DNA of 10,084 nucleotides from Novosphingobium sp. (GTDB lineage: Bacteria; Pseudomonadota; Alphaproteobacteria; Sphingomonadales; Sphingomonadaceae). The notes under the pieces were generated by a model. The model made no database searches and had not been told where the DNA came from. It saw only the letters and a list, made by a program, of their open reading frames with translations. The DNA is taken from contig JAURNJ010000204.1 of NCBI GenBank assembly GCA_030830245.1, positions 1-10,084 of the forward strand, in the 5' to 3' direction. The translations under genes and the position numbers were made by a program. This document shows, one piece after another, positions 1-8,400 of the stretch (positions within the stretch are counted from its first letter, which is position 1; every line of letters starts with the position of its first letter).

Positions 1-846
1 ATCAAGGGCGTCTCGGAAGAGACCACCACCGGCGTCCACCGCCTGTATCACCTCGCGAAGCAGGGCAAGCTGCCGTTCCCCGCGATCAACGTGAACGACA
101 GCGTCACCAAGTCGAAGTTCGATAACCTTTACGGCTGCCGCGAATCGCTGGTCGATGCGATCCGTCGCGCCACTGACGTGATGCTGAGTGGCAAGGTCGC
201 CTGCGTTGCGGGCTACGGCGATGTCGGCAAGGGCAGCGCCCAGTCGCTCCGCAATGGCGGCGCGCGCGTTCTTGTGACCGAGATCGATCCGATCTGCGCC
301 TTGCAGGCAGCGATGGAAGGCTTCGAGGTCGTAACCATGGAGGAAGCGGCGGAACGCTGCGACATCTTCGTCACTGCCACGGGCAATGAAGGCGTCATCA
401 CCGGCGAGCACATGAAGGCGATGAAGGACAAGGCAATTGTCTGCAATATCGGCCACTTCGACAGCGAAATCCAGATCGGGGCGCTCGACAACTATGGCTG
501 GCAGGAAGTGAAGCCGGGCACCGATCTCGTGACCTTCCCCGACGGCAAACAGATTATCGTGCTGGCCAAGGGCCGCCTGGTGAACCTTGGCTGTGCCACT
601 GGCCATCCCAGCTTCGTGATGAGCACCAGCTTCACCAACCAGGTGCTCGCGCAGATCGAGCTGTTCACCAAGTCGGCCGACTACGCCAACCAGGTCTACG
701 TCCTGCCCAAGCACCTCGATGAGAAGGTGGCGGCGCTGCATCTCGACAAGCTTGGCGTCAAGCTCACCAAACTGACCGATCGGCAGGCAGCCTACATCGG
801 CGTATCCCCCGATGGTCCATTCAAGGCGGAGCATTATCGCTACTAA
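1..846 (+). CDS. ahcY: S-adenosyl-L-homocysteine hydrolase, 3' part (5' end outside window)
   Basis: Hydrolyses S-adenosylhomocysteine to adenosine and homocysteine in the cytoplasm, using tightly bound NAD. This removes the product inhibitor of methyltransferases and feeds the methionine cycle. The frame is open from base 1 and gives 281 residues ending in TAA. Bacterial family members are usually about 460-470 residues, so roughly the first 185 are missing. Visible signatures are the ETTTG segment (residues 7-11), the [11 protein letters not shown] active-site stretch with Lys37 and Asp41 (matching human Lys186 and Asp190) and Cys46, the NAD-binding GYGDVGKG loop (71-78), the GHFDSEI segment, and the C-terminal KAEHYRY. 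In that tail Lys275 and Tyr279 match the residues that reach into the neighbouring subunit's NAD site. A GTG at base 91 is internal and not the start. Nothing looks broken. The identification is close to certain. Confidence 0.98.
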   Translation: MKGVSEETTTGVHRLYHLAKQGKLPFPAINVNDSVTKSKFDNLYGCRESLVDAIRRATDVMLSGKVACVAGYGDVGKGSAQSLRNGGARVLVTEIDPICALQAAMEGFEVVTMEEAAERCDIFVTATGNEGVITGEHMKAMKDKAIVCNIGHFDSEIQIGALDNYGWQEVKPGTDLVTFPDGKQIIVLAKGRLVNLGCATGHPSFVMSTSFTNQVLAQIELFTKSADYANQVYVLPKHLDEKVAALHLDKLGVKLTKLTDRQAAYIGVSPDGPFKAEHYRY

Positions 847-915
847 GGCGCGGAATGGCGCAGCGGATCTGATCGCCCGTTGTAATCAGTCCCAGCCTCT
901 CGCATAGGCGGGTCA
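847..915. other. Intergenic gap between ahcY and the DivL-like kinase gene
   Basis: This 69-base stretch is the only real gap in the window. I see no GC-rich hairpin followed by T residues, so no intrinsic terminator is evident and read-through from ahcY is possible. No convincing promoter is visible. There is no TTAA-type CtrA half-site pair and no GANTC methylation site within it. A purine-rich AGGCGG at 906-911 lies 4 bases before the next ATG and is the best ribosome-binding candidate. An in-frame TAA at 883-885 rules out a longer N-terminus for the downstream gene beyond this point. Confidence 0.6.
906..911 (+). promoter_or_regulatory. Candidate ribosome-binding site of the DivL-like gene
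   Basis: AGGCGG sits 4 bases upstream of the ATG at 916. It is purine-rich and partly complementary to the 16S rRNA tail, but it deviates from AGGAGG and the spacing is short. It supports the chosen start together with the in-frame stop at 883-885. Confidence 0.4.
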
Positions 916-3252
916 ATGCTCGTCGAACCGCCCGTGCTGGTCCTGTTTTCTGCGTTGCTCGCGGCATGGACGCTTGGCGCGGGAATCACGATCCTTGCTG
1001 CCCGCCGACGCCAGCGCCGGGCAGAATCTATCGAGCGTAATGCGCGCCGCCTCGCTCGGATGATCGACGAATCGCCCGCGGTGCCGCTTCTGGTGCGAAC
1101 CGACGGACGGATCGAGGCTTCGCAGCGGCTTGCCCATTGGCTCGGCCTCGATGCCGTTCCCGAATTCCTCAGCGAACTTGATACCGGCGAGCGGGGCCTG
1201 ACAGCCGAAGACCTTGCCGAGCTGTCTGCCGCAGTCCTGCGCACGCAGAAGACCGCAACGCCCTTTCGCATGGTGGCGACACCGCGCGGATCGGTGCGCA
1301 GTCTATCTCTGCGAGGCCACCTTGCCGACCCGCAGGTCTCGCCCGGCGGCTCGGCACTGGTCTGGGTGTTCGATTTCAGCGACAGCGAGAGCGAACTCGT
1401 TACCCTGCGCAAGGAAGCCGAAGCCGCGCGCGACGATTACAAGGCGCTTGTAGCGCTGATCGAGGCTGCTCCGCTGCCGATGTGGTTCCGCTCCAATGAA
1501 GGCAATCTGCGGCTCGTCAATTCGGCCTATGTAAGTGCTGTGGGTGGCGATAGCGCCCTGGCCGTCGTTGCAGCGGGAACCGAGCTGGTCGAGCCTGCCG
1601 ATGGGAAGACCGCGCGGCAGGTTGCGCTCGACGCTGCAAGCCAGGGCGTTCCAGTCGAACGGATAACCGCGATCACCATCGACGGTCAGCGCCGCGCCGT
1701 GCGGGTCAGCGATCTGCCGCTCGGCAATGAGGGCATTGCCGGTTATGCGATAGACATCGAAGATTTCGAGGAACTCGGTCGTTCGTTCCGTGCCTTCCGC
1801 GAAGCCCAACGGGCGATGATCGACCAGCTTTCCGCAGGTGTCGCGCAGTTCGATGCGCGCCGGACAATGACCTTCGCCAATCGGCCATTCCAGCGCATCT
1901 TTTCCCTCGATTCTTCCGATCAACCGCTATTCGAACGCTTTCTCGATACCGCGCACGAAGCCGGGCGCAATCCGGAAATCCGGGATTTTCCGGCCTGGCG
2001 GCGTGAACGGGCGGAATGGTTTGCCCAGAACGAAACCGTCGAGGAGACGTGGACTCTGCCGGACGGATCGCACCTGAGGATCATCGCCCACCCGGTGCCC
2101 GATGGCGGCTTGCTGCTTATCGCCGAGGACCGCACCGAACAGCTTCGCCTTTCCGCCGTGCGTGACACCTTGCTGCGCACACGCACCGCGACGTTCGACA
2201 GCCTGTTCGAATCCGTTGCGGTTTTCGCGCCGGACGGACGTCTGCAATTGTGGAACCGGCGCTTTGCTTCCGACTGGGGGCTCGAAGATGAGAAGCTAGA
2301 CAGCCACCCCCTCATCGAGGAACTGCTCGAAACGATCTCGCCCAGCCTTTCGAAGCCGGAACAAGCCAAGGCTGTCGGAGACACCGTGCGGGCCGCTACG
2401 CTCGACCGCAAGCAGCGCGGCGGTCGTGTCGCCCTGACCGACGGGCGCATCCTCGAATTTGCGGGCGTGCCGCTGCCCGATGGCAACGGCCTGCTCATCG
2501 TGCTCGATATTACCGACAGCCAGAAGGCCGAGGAAGCCCTGCGTGAACGCAACGAGGCACTCGTAGAGGCCGATGCGGTAAAGACCCGCTTCCTCGCCAA
2601 TATGAGCACGGAGCTGCGCACTCCGCTGACGTCGATCGGTGGATTTGCCGAACTGCTGCAGGCGGGTCTTGGTGGCGAGCTGAGCGGGGCCGGAGACGAC
2701 TACGTCGCTGCGATCCTGACCTCGGTCGAACGGCTGACCGAGCAGATCGAGAGCCTGCTCGACCTGTCGCAAAGCGAGGCAGGCTTGCTACCGCTTGCCA
2801 GCGAGGAAATCGCGCTGGAGCCGTTCCTGCGCAAACTTGTCGATGAGCGCGCCGCCCGTATTGCCAATGCAGGCCTGACGCTGGAGTTCCAGCCAGACAA
2901 CGCATCGTTGGCGATTGCTGGGGACCGACGCCGGCTTTCCCTGGCCATCGGCCATCTCCTCGACAATGCGGTCGCTGCGACACCCTCGGGCGGACGCATC
3001 CTGCTCATGCTGACGCGCGAACAGCACAAGGATCGCGCCTGGACCCGTATCGTCGTCTCCGACAATGGTCGCGGCATGGATTCGGCCACACTGGCGCGCG
3101 CGCTGGAGGGGCTGGATACCGGCGAGGCCGTGCTGCGCAAACAGGGCATCGGGCTGCCGCTGGCGCGCCAAATCGTCGAGGCGCATGGCGGATCGTTCGA
3201 AGTCGTCTCCCGGCCGGGCGAAGGCACTGCCGCCATCGTCGATCTGCCCTGA
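916..3252 (+). CDS. divL: DivL-like multi-PAS pseudo-histidine kinase with Thr in place of the H-box His
   Basis: The 778-residue product looks like a membrane-anchored kinase of the DivL group. In Caulobacter, DivL binds the response regulator DivK and steers the CckA-ChpT-CtrA phosphorelay. Seen here: a hydrophobic segment (about 5-29) followed by an arginine cluster, four PAS-like modules (about 47-155, 180-290, 302-420, 427-540), a helical linker, and a HisKA-like dimerisation helix whose H-box reads NMSTELRTPLTSI, with Thr565 where His is expected. The ATPase domain follows, with N-box LLDNA (Asn684), G1 box DNGRGM (716-721) and G2 box GIGLPLAR (744-751). No F-box phenylalanines are evident between G1 and G2. 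Caulobacter DivL (769 residues) carries Tyr550 at the acceptor position, 219 residues from its C-terminus; Thr565 is 213 from this one. Length, single membrane segment, PAS number and the non-His H-box together support DivL over an ordinary sensor kinase. The ATG at 916 is chosen because an in-frame stop lies at 883-885. The DivL assignment is inference; kinase-family membership is clear. Confidence 0.82.
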   Translation: MLVEPPVLVLFSALLAAWTLGAGITILAARRRQRRAESIERNARRLARMIDESPAVPLLVRTDGRIEASQRLAHWLGLDAVPEFLSELDTGERGLTAEDLAELSAAVLRTQKTATPFRMVATPRGSVRSLSLRGHLADPQVSPGGSALVWVFDFSDSESELVTLRKEAEAARDDYKALVALIEAAPLPMWFRSNEGNLRLVNSAYVSAVGGDSALAVVAAGTELVEPADGKTARQVALDAASQGVPVERITAITIDGQRRAVRVSDLPLGNEGIAGYAIDIEDFEELGRSFRAFREAQRAMIDQLSAGVAQFDARRTMTFANRPFQRIFSLDSSDQPLFERFLDTAHEAGRNPEIRDFPAWRRERAEWFAQNETVEETWTLPDGSHLRIIAHPVPDGGLLLIAEDRTEQLRLSAVRDTLLRTRTATFDSLFESVAVFAPDGRLQLWNRRFASDWGLEDEKLDSHPLIEELLETISPSLSKPEQAKAVGDTVRAATLDRKQRGGRVALTDGRILEFAGVPLPDGNGLLIVLDITDSQKAEEALRERNEALVEADAVKTRFLANMSTELRTPLTSIGGFAELLQAGLGGELSGAGDDYVAAILTSVERLTEQIESLLDLSQSEAGLLPLASEEIALEPFLRKLVDERAARIANAGLTLEFQPDNASLAIAGDRRRLSLAIGHLLDNAVAATPSGGRILLMLTREQHKDRAWTRIVVSDNGRGMDSATLARALEGLDTGEAVLRKQGIGLPLARQIVEAHGGSFEVVSRPGEGTAAIVDLP

Positions 3253-3256
3253 GACC

Positions 3257-3733
3257 ATGTCTCCAGCCATCGTTCCGCTCCACGATCTGGCTGCCACGCA
3301 GCGTTTCGGCGCCGCCATTGCCAGCGTTCTGCGCCCCGGCGACGTTGTTGCCCTTTCCGGCGGGCTTGGCGCGGGCAAGACGACGCTGGCTCGCGCGATC
3401 ATCGCGGGGCTTGGCCATGCAGGCGAGGTGCCGTCTCCCAGCTTCGCCATCATCGAGGTCTATGACCCCCCGGCGGTGCGTCTGCCGGTGGTGCATGCAG
3501 ATTTCTACCGTCTCGATGACCCGCGTGAAGTGGAGGAAATCGGGCTGGACGATTACCGCGAAGGCGCGGTGCTGATCGCGGAGTGGCCTGACCATGCCGG
3601 AGGCTTCGCACACGAGGCCGCATGCCTCTCCGTCCTGCTGGAAATTGCGGAAGAAGGGAGACAGGCCATTGTCGCGGGCGGCAAGGATTGGCATGGCCGT
3701 CAGCCATGGCGAAAAATCTTCCCGACGGCGTAG
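3257..3733 (+). CDS. tsaE: tRNA t6A37 biosynthesis ATPase TsaE
   Basis: TsaE is the small P-loop ATPase that works with TsaB and TsaD to attach threonylcarbamoyl, made by TsaC, to A37 of ANN-decoding tRNAs in the cytoplasm. The product is 158 residues, normal for the family. Visible motifs are Walker A GGLGAGKTT (35-43, Lys41, Thr42), SPSF (60-63, equivalent to the usual SPT[FY]), the HADFYRL segment with Asp82, and AEWP with Glu109 and Trp110. These match the conserved Asp and Glu-Trp positions of E. coli TsaE. The ATG at 3257 lies 4 bases after the stop of the DivL-like gene, so the two are probably cotranscribed. The same frame runs open upstream, but that is a shadow of the kinase gene. 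No strong ribosome-binding site is visible, which fits reinitiation. The end overlaps the next gene by 28 bases. Confidence 0.96.
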   Translation: MSPAIVPLHDLAATQRFGAAIASVLRPGDVVALSGGLGAGKTTLARAIIAGLGHAGEVPSPSFAIIEVYDPPAVRLPVVHADFYRLDDPREVEEIGLDDYREGAVLIAEWPDHAGGFAHEAACLSVLLEIAEEGRQAIVAGGKDWHGRQPWRKIFPTA

Positions 3734-4692
3734 ACCAGTTCCTCGCAACTGCCGGCTGGCCCGGTGCCAAGTTGCAGGCACTTGACGGCGATGCATCGTT
3801 CCGCCGCTACTTCCGGGTGAAGCGTTTCGGCTCCTCGGCGATGCTGATGGATGCTCCTCCGCCGCAGGAGGATATCGGCCCGTTCCTGCGTGCCTGTCGC
3901 TGGCTCGATGAGAACGGCATGCGCGTTCCGGAAATCTACGGTGCGGACGAGTCGCGCGGCCTGATCCTGCTGGAAGATTTCGGAAAGTCGCGGATGCGCG
4001 ACTACCTCGATCAATGGCCAGACGATGAAGTCGGGGTCTACAGTGCTGCGGTAAGCGCGCTGGTGAAGCTGCATCGCCTGCCGCCCGGTCCGTTCAACAC
4101 CTATTCGCTTTCCGAGTACCTGCGCGAGGCGATGCTGTTCACCGATTGGTACTGTCCGGCGCGCGCCCTCGATGTCGATGTCGATGGCTACAAATCGGCC
4201 TGGGAGCAGGTCATCGGCGAACTGTTGCCGCGCCAGCGGCCCGGAGTTACCGTGCTGCGCGATTATCACGCGGAAAACATCATGCTGTTGGGCACCCTGC
4301 AAAAGCAGGGGCTGCTCGATTTCCAGGACGCCCTGGTCGGCCATCCCGCTTACGATCTTGTCTCTTTACTGCAGGATGCGCGCCGCGATGTTGCGCAGGA
4401 ACTCGAAGCGGCCATGTTCGACCAGTATCGGGAAGAAGCCGGGATCGAGGGCGACACGTTCCTCGGCGACTACGCCCGGCTTGGCGCTCAGCGCAATGCC
4501 AAAATTGTCGGTATCTTCGTTCGCTTGTGGAAGCGCGACGGCAAGCCGCGTTACCTGCCCATGATTGCCCGCGTATGGAAATCGATGGAGCGCGACCTGA
4601 CGCATCCCGCGCTTGGCCCTGTGGCGCAGTGGTTCGATCGCAATATCCCGCGCAAGCTGCGGGAAGCGAACGGCGGAAATTTCGAGCTGTGA
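3706..4692 (+). CDS. amgK: AmgK-type N-acetylmuramate/N-acetylglucosamine anomeric kinase
   Basis: This is an aminoglycoside-phosphotransferase-fold sugar kinase of 328 residues. AmgK phosphorylates the anomeric carbon of MurNAc (and GlcNAc) recovered from peptidoglycan turnover, giving the substrate for MurU. Visible are the LLEDFG hinge-like segment (88-93), the catalytic-loop motif LRDYHAEN with Asp186 as probable base and Asn191, and DFQD (205-208) supplying the metal-binding Asp205. The C-terminal part is helical with no membrane segment. Calling it AmgK and not a generic phosphotransferase rests on the fold motifs plus the murU-like gene directly after it, a known pairing. The ATG at 3706 is preferred. 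An ATG at 3622 in the same frame adds 28 Arg/Cys-rich residues that read like shadow translation of tsaE. The chosen start overlaps tsaE by 28 bases and has no good ribosome-binding site, so the exact N-terminus is uncertain. Confidence 0.88.
   Translation: MAKNLPDGVDQFLATAGWPGAKLQALDGDASFRRYFRVKRFGSSAMLMDAPPPQEDIGPFLRACRWLDENGMRVPEIYGADESRGLILLEDFGKSRMRDYLDQWPDDEVGVYSAAVSALVKLHRLPPGPFNTYSLSEYLREAMLFTDWYCPARALDVDVDGYKSAWEQVIGELLPRQRPGVTVLRDYHAENIMLLGTLQKQGLLDFQDALVGHPAYDLVSLLQDARRDVAQELEAAMFDQYREEAGIEGDTFLGDYARLGAQRNAKIVGIFVRLWKRDGKPRYLPMIARVWKSMERDLTHPALGPVAQWFDRNIPRKLREANGGNFEL
4689..4692 (+). other. GTGA stop/start overlap between amgK and murU
   Basis: The amgK stop TGA (4690-4692) overlaps a GTG start (4689-4691) in the next frame. 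This is the classic arrangement for translational coupling and the reason for choosing this start over the ATG at 4716. Purine-rich GGCGGA at 4672-4677 could help recruit ribosomes but lies 11 bases upstream. Confidence 0.65.
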
Positions 4693-5408
4693 CCCGTTTG
4701 GCGAGTGACACCGCGATGGTCCTGGCCGCCGGGCTGGGCAAGCGCATGCGTCCGCTCACCGCCGCGCAGCCCAAGCCGCTCGTACGCGTGGCGGGAAAGC
4801 CCCTGATAGATCACTGCCTGGACAAGTTGGCCGAAGCCGAGGTGAGCCGGGCGGTGGTGAACGTGCACTATCTTGCTGACGCGCTCGAGGCACATCTGGA
4901 TTTGCGCAAATCACCGCCACAAACCGAGATTTCCGACGAGCGCGATCTGTTGCTCGAAACGGGTGGCGGCATGATCAAGGCCGCGCCCCGCTTGCCTGAT
5001 CCGTTCTTCTGCCTCAATTCCGACAACCTCTGGCTCGACGGGCCGCGCGATGTGTTTGCCGAACTGAGTCAGGCTTGGGATCCTGCGCGGATGGACGCTC
5101 TGCTGCTGCTGGTGTCCCATGCGCGAGCGATTAACTATCGCGGCGAGGGTGACTTTCATCTCGATCCGCTGGGACGGGTAACCCGGCGCAGGCCGGGCCG
5201 CATTGCTCCGTTCATTTTTTCCGGCGTTCAGCTTGTTTCGCATCGCCTTCTGCGCGATGCCCCGGATAGTCCGTTTTCGACCAATGTGCTTTGGCAGCGC
5301 GCCATTGAGGAACAACGCCTCTTCGGCATTTCCCACAACGGCATCTGGTTCGAGGTTGGCGAGCCACAGGCCATCGCTCCAACCGAAGCCCTGCTGGCGC
5401 GTGGCTGA
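4689..5408 (+). CDS. murU: MurU-type N-acetylmuramate-1-phosphate uridylyltransferase
   Basis: This 239-residue nucleotidyltransferase of the GT-A-like sugar-nucleotide pyrophosphorylase fold probably transfers UMP from UTP to MurNAc-1-phosphate. The product UDP-MurNAc re-enters peptidoglycan synthesis downstream of MurA/MurB, which is why this route lowers fosfomycin sensitivity in organisms that have it. Visible are the nucleotide-binding loop LAAGLGKRMRPLT (12-24) followed by PKPLV (28-32), an ETGGG segment, and the metal-binding NSDN with Asp112. Near the C-terminus WFEVGEP (220-226) stands where WxDxGT is usual, so a second metal-ligand Asp is Glu222 here. The start is the GTG overlapping the amgK stop; TTG 4698 or ATG 4716 would shorten the product by 3 or 9 residues. 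Other sugar-1-phosphate nucleotidyltransferases share these motifs; pairing with AmgK decides the call. Confidence 0.87.
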   Translation: MTRLASDTAMVLAAGLGKRMRPLTAAQPKPLVRVAGKPLIDHCLDKLAEAEVSRAVVNVHYLADALEAHLDLRKSPPQTEISDERDLLLETGGGMIKAAPRLPDPFFCLNSDNLWLDGPRDVFAELSQAWDPARMDALLLLVSHARAINYRGEGDFHLDPLGRVTRRRPGRIAPFIFSGVQLVSHRLLRDAPDSPFSTNVLWQRAIEEQRLFGISHNGIWFEVGEPQAIAPTEALLARG

Positions 5409-8400
5409 GCGCCCGGGCCCCTCGATATACTCCATCGCTGCGCATCGCGGCTTTGCCGACGCGCTGGTTGCCGGGCTCTTGCCGCGCTACCGCGAGGCTG
5501 ATCTTGGCCTTGCCCGCCTGACCCTGCTGCTGCCAAGCCGCCGTACCGTGCGGACCGTGACAGAGGCATTTGTCCGCCTTGCCGGAAGCGAGGATGCAGG
5601 TGGGATGCTGCTGCCGCGGATGGCGGTGGTCGGCGACCTCGATCTCGACGAAACGCTGGGCCCGCTGCTCGATTCACTCGGCGCAGGTCTGGACATTGCC
5701 CCGGCTGCCGATCCTACCCGGCGCTGGCTTCGGCTTGCGGAAATACTTCGCGAAGTCGAGGGGGAGAAAGCCGGAAAAGGCGCTAGCCTGCTACGTCGGG
5801 CCTTCGAGATAGGCCAGACGATGGACCGGCTGCTGGTCGAAGGGATCGATCCGGCCGATGTGCTGACCGAGAACGTGGTCGGTATGGTCAAGGAAATGGC
5901 CAGGCACTGGGAGGAGAGCACTGCAACCTTCCTTCGTGTCTTTGTCCGTTGGCAGTCCGAATTGGCCGAGCGTGGCGAGCTTGATGCCCCCGCGCGGCGC
6001 AACCTGTTGTTCTATCATGCTGCGCGGCAATGGCGCGGCAATCCGCCTGCACATCCTATCGTTGCCGCAGGCGTGACCAGTGCTTCTCCTGCACTCGCCC
6101 GCCTCCTGCGCGTAATCAGCGAACTGCCTTCCGGGGCCGTTATCCTTCCCGATCTCGATCTGGGAATGGATGCGAAAGCATGGGATTCGCTCGGAGATGC
6201 AGGAATGCCTTCGGAGCCGGACGCGCCACTTATCGGCCGGAACGACGCGGTCACTCACCCCCAATATCACCTCAAGTTGCTGCTCAACCGCATGGGGATT
6301 GCGCGCGGCGAAGTGCAGCAATGGCATCGTGCCGGCCCCTCTGCCGCGCCCCCAGAGCGAAGCAAGGCGATATCCAACCTGTTCCTGCCGCCTGACGGTT
6401 CGGCACGCTGGGTCGATTTGCCGGCACGATCGCGGCGGCTTCCTGGGGTGCGGCTCATGGAAAGCGCGCACCCCGGTGCTGAGGCCCAGGCAATTTCCAT
6501 CCTGATCCGTAAGGCGCTTGAAACGCCGGAAAAGCGCGTCGCGCTGGTCACGCCAGACCGATCGCTTGCCGCGCGGTTCGCTGCCTTGCTGCGGCGCTGG
6601 CAGATCGAGGCGGACGATTCCGCCGGTGACCCGCTTTCGCAGAGCGTAGCCGGACGCTTGCTGCTGCTGCTGGCTGAGTTGATCGCCGAGCAGTTTGCGC
6701 CGGTCCCGCTGATCGCTGCACTCTCGCATCCGCTGGTGCGGCGCGGGGATGGGCGCGCCGCCTGGCTGGAGCGGGTGCGCGGCATGGACCTTGCCCTGCG
6801 CGGGCCGCGCCCTGCCGCCGGGCTGGCGACGCTCAATTCCGCGGCAGCAAAGGCGCGGCAGGCGGACTGGTGGCAGGAAGTCGCAGCATTGCTGGCCCCG
6901 GTCGATATTGCCGAAACGACAATGCCCTTCTCCGATCTGCTAGATCGGCTTGCCGGTGTCGGCGAGGCGCTGTGCGGCGAAGGCCTGTGGGCCAATGCCG
7001 ACGGCCGGGCGCTCGCCGCCCTTGTCGATGAACTGCGCGAGGCCGCGCGCGACGCTGGCTCAATCCTCGAACCACGCGAACTGCACGCCGTGCTGCGCGA
7101 CGCGATGGACCGCGTGGCGGTGCGCGCGCCCTGGGGCGGGCATCCGCGCGTTGCCATCTACGGCCTGCTCGAAGCGCGGATGAGCCGGGCCGATCTGGTA
7201 ATCTGTGGAGGTCTGGTCGAGGGAGTTTGGCCGGGAAGCGCCACGCCCGATCCCTTGGTTCCACCTGCCGTGCTGCGCGCTTTGGGCGTTCCCGGTGCCG
7301 ATTTCCGCATCGGGCTTGCCGCGCACGATCTTGCTGCCGCTCTTGGCGCGCCGGAAGTGGTGTTGAGCTATGCATTGCGCGACGATAGCGCGCCGGTGGT
7401 GCCATCGCGCTTTGTTTTGCGGGTGCGCGCGCTGCTCGGGGAACTGATCGACAAGAAGGCTGGCAAGCATTGGGAAAGCGAAGCGGCAGAGCTTGGCAAG
7501 TTGGTCGACGCTGCTGATCGCGCACCTCCCTATCCGCGTCCCAAGCCAATGCCGAGTGCGGAACAGCGCAAGGTGGACATAAGCGTGACCGCGCTCGATC
7601 GGCTCCGCAGCGATCCCTACCAGTTCTATGCAAGCTCGATCCTGCGCCTGGGACGCCTGGATTCCCTCGATGCGGAACCCAGCGCAGCATGGAAGGGCAC
7701 CGCGGTCCACGAGATCCTCGACAAGTGGCACAAGGCAGGCGAACCTCCCGAGGGTCTCCACGCCATCGCCGATCAGGTGCTCGATACGATGAGCGCGCAT
7801 CCCCTGATGCGCAGTCTTTGGCGACCGCGCCTGATCGCCGGGCTGGACTGGGTCGCGAGTGAAATCCTGCGATTGCGCGGTGAGGGTCGCAGCGTCCTCA
7901 AAACCGAGATCGACGGGGAAATGCATGTGGACGGCGTGCGCATCCATGGCCGTGCCGACCGGATAGACCGGCTTGCCGATGGAACGCTTGCGGTGGTCGA
8001 TTACAAGACCGGCATTCCGCCCTCGTGGAAGCAGGTCGATCAGGGATTTGCCTTGCAGCTTGGACTGGTTGCGATGATTGCCCAGGCTGGCGGGTTTCCG
8101 GCAATTTCGGGCGAACCGACGCGCTTCGAATATTGGTCACTCGCCAGGGACACGAAGCGCAAGGGCGAGATCGCGCCGTTCGGCTATGTCCAAACGCCGA
8201 TCCTTGAAGGCAGCAAGAAGACTGGCATCGCGGCGGAGTATTTCCTGCCCAAGGCGCGTGAGTATCTCGACGATGCGCTCAAACGCTGGATCCTCGGCTC
8301 CGATCCGTTCACCGCCCGGCTCAATCCCGATCTGGGGGTCTATACCGATTTCGACCAGCTGATGCGGCTCGACGAGTGGTTCACAGACCTGTCCGATGAA

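Noticed and set aside
880..908. Possible sigma70-like promoter, TTGTAA and CATAGG with 17-base spacing
   Set aside because: The -10 element matches only 3 of 6 consensus bases, overlaps the candidate ribosome site, and would start transcription almost at the ATG. The evidence is too weak to annotate.
3065..3256. Upstream extension of TsaE inside the kinase gene
   Set aside because: The extra residues are a Trp/Arg-rich shadow of the ATPase domain. TsaE family proteins start shortly before the Walker A loop, as from ATG 3257.
3622..3705. N-terminal extension of AmgK from the ATG at 3622
   Set aside because: The extra 28 residues are Arg/Cys-rich, lie entirely within tsaE in another frame, and do not resemble an AmgK N-terminus.
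4171..4188. Short tandem GATGTC repeat in amgK
   Set aside because: It encodes DVDVDG within the intact kinase frame. Two to three units in a coding region is unremarkable.
5203..5400. N-terminal extension of AddB from the ATG at 5203
   Set aside because: It lies inside murU, and the Ser/Arg-rich translation does not resemble AddB. The GTG at 5401 gives the expected family start.
5791..6729. Long open frame on the minus strand (312 codons) inside addB
   Set aside because: High third-position GC in the plus-strand gene suppresses stops on the opposite strand. The translation has no recognisable domain, and addB is unambiguous across the whole interval.
6267..7157. Minus-strand Ser/Arg/Ala-rich frame of 296 codons
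   Set aside because: The composition is typical of shadow translation of a GC-rich gene, and addB continues intact opposite it.
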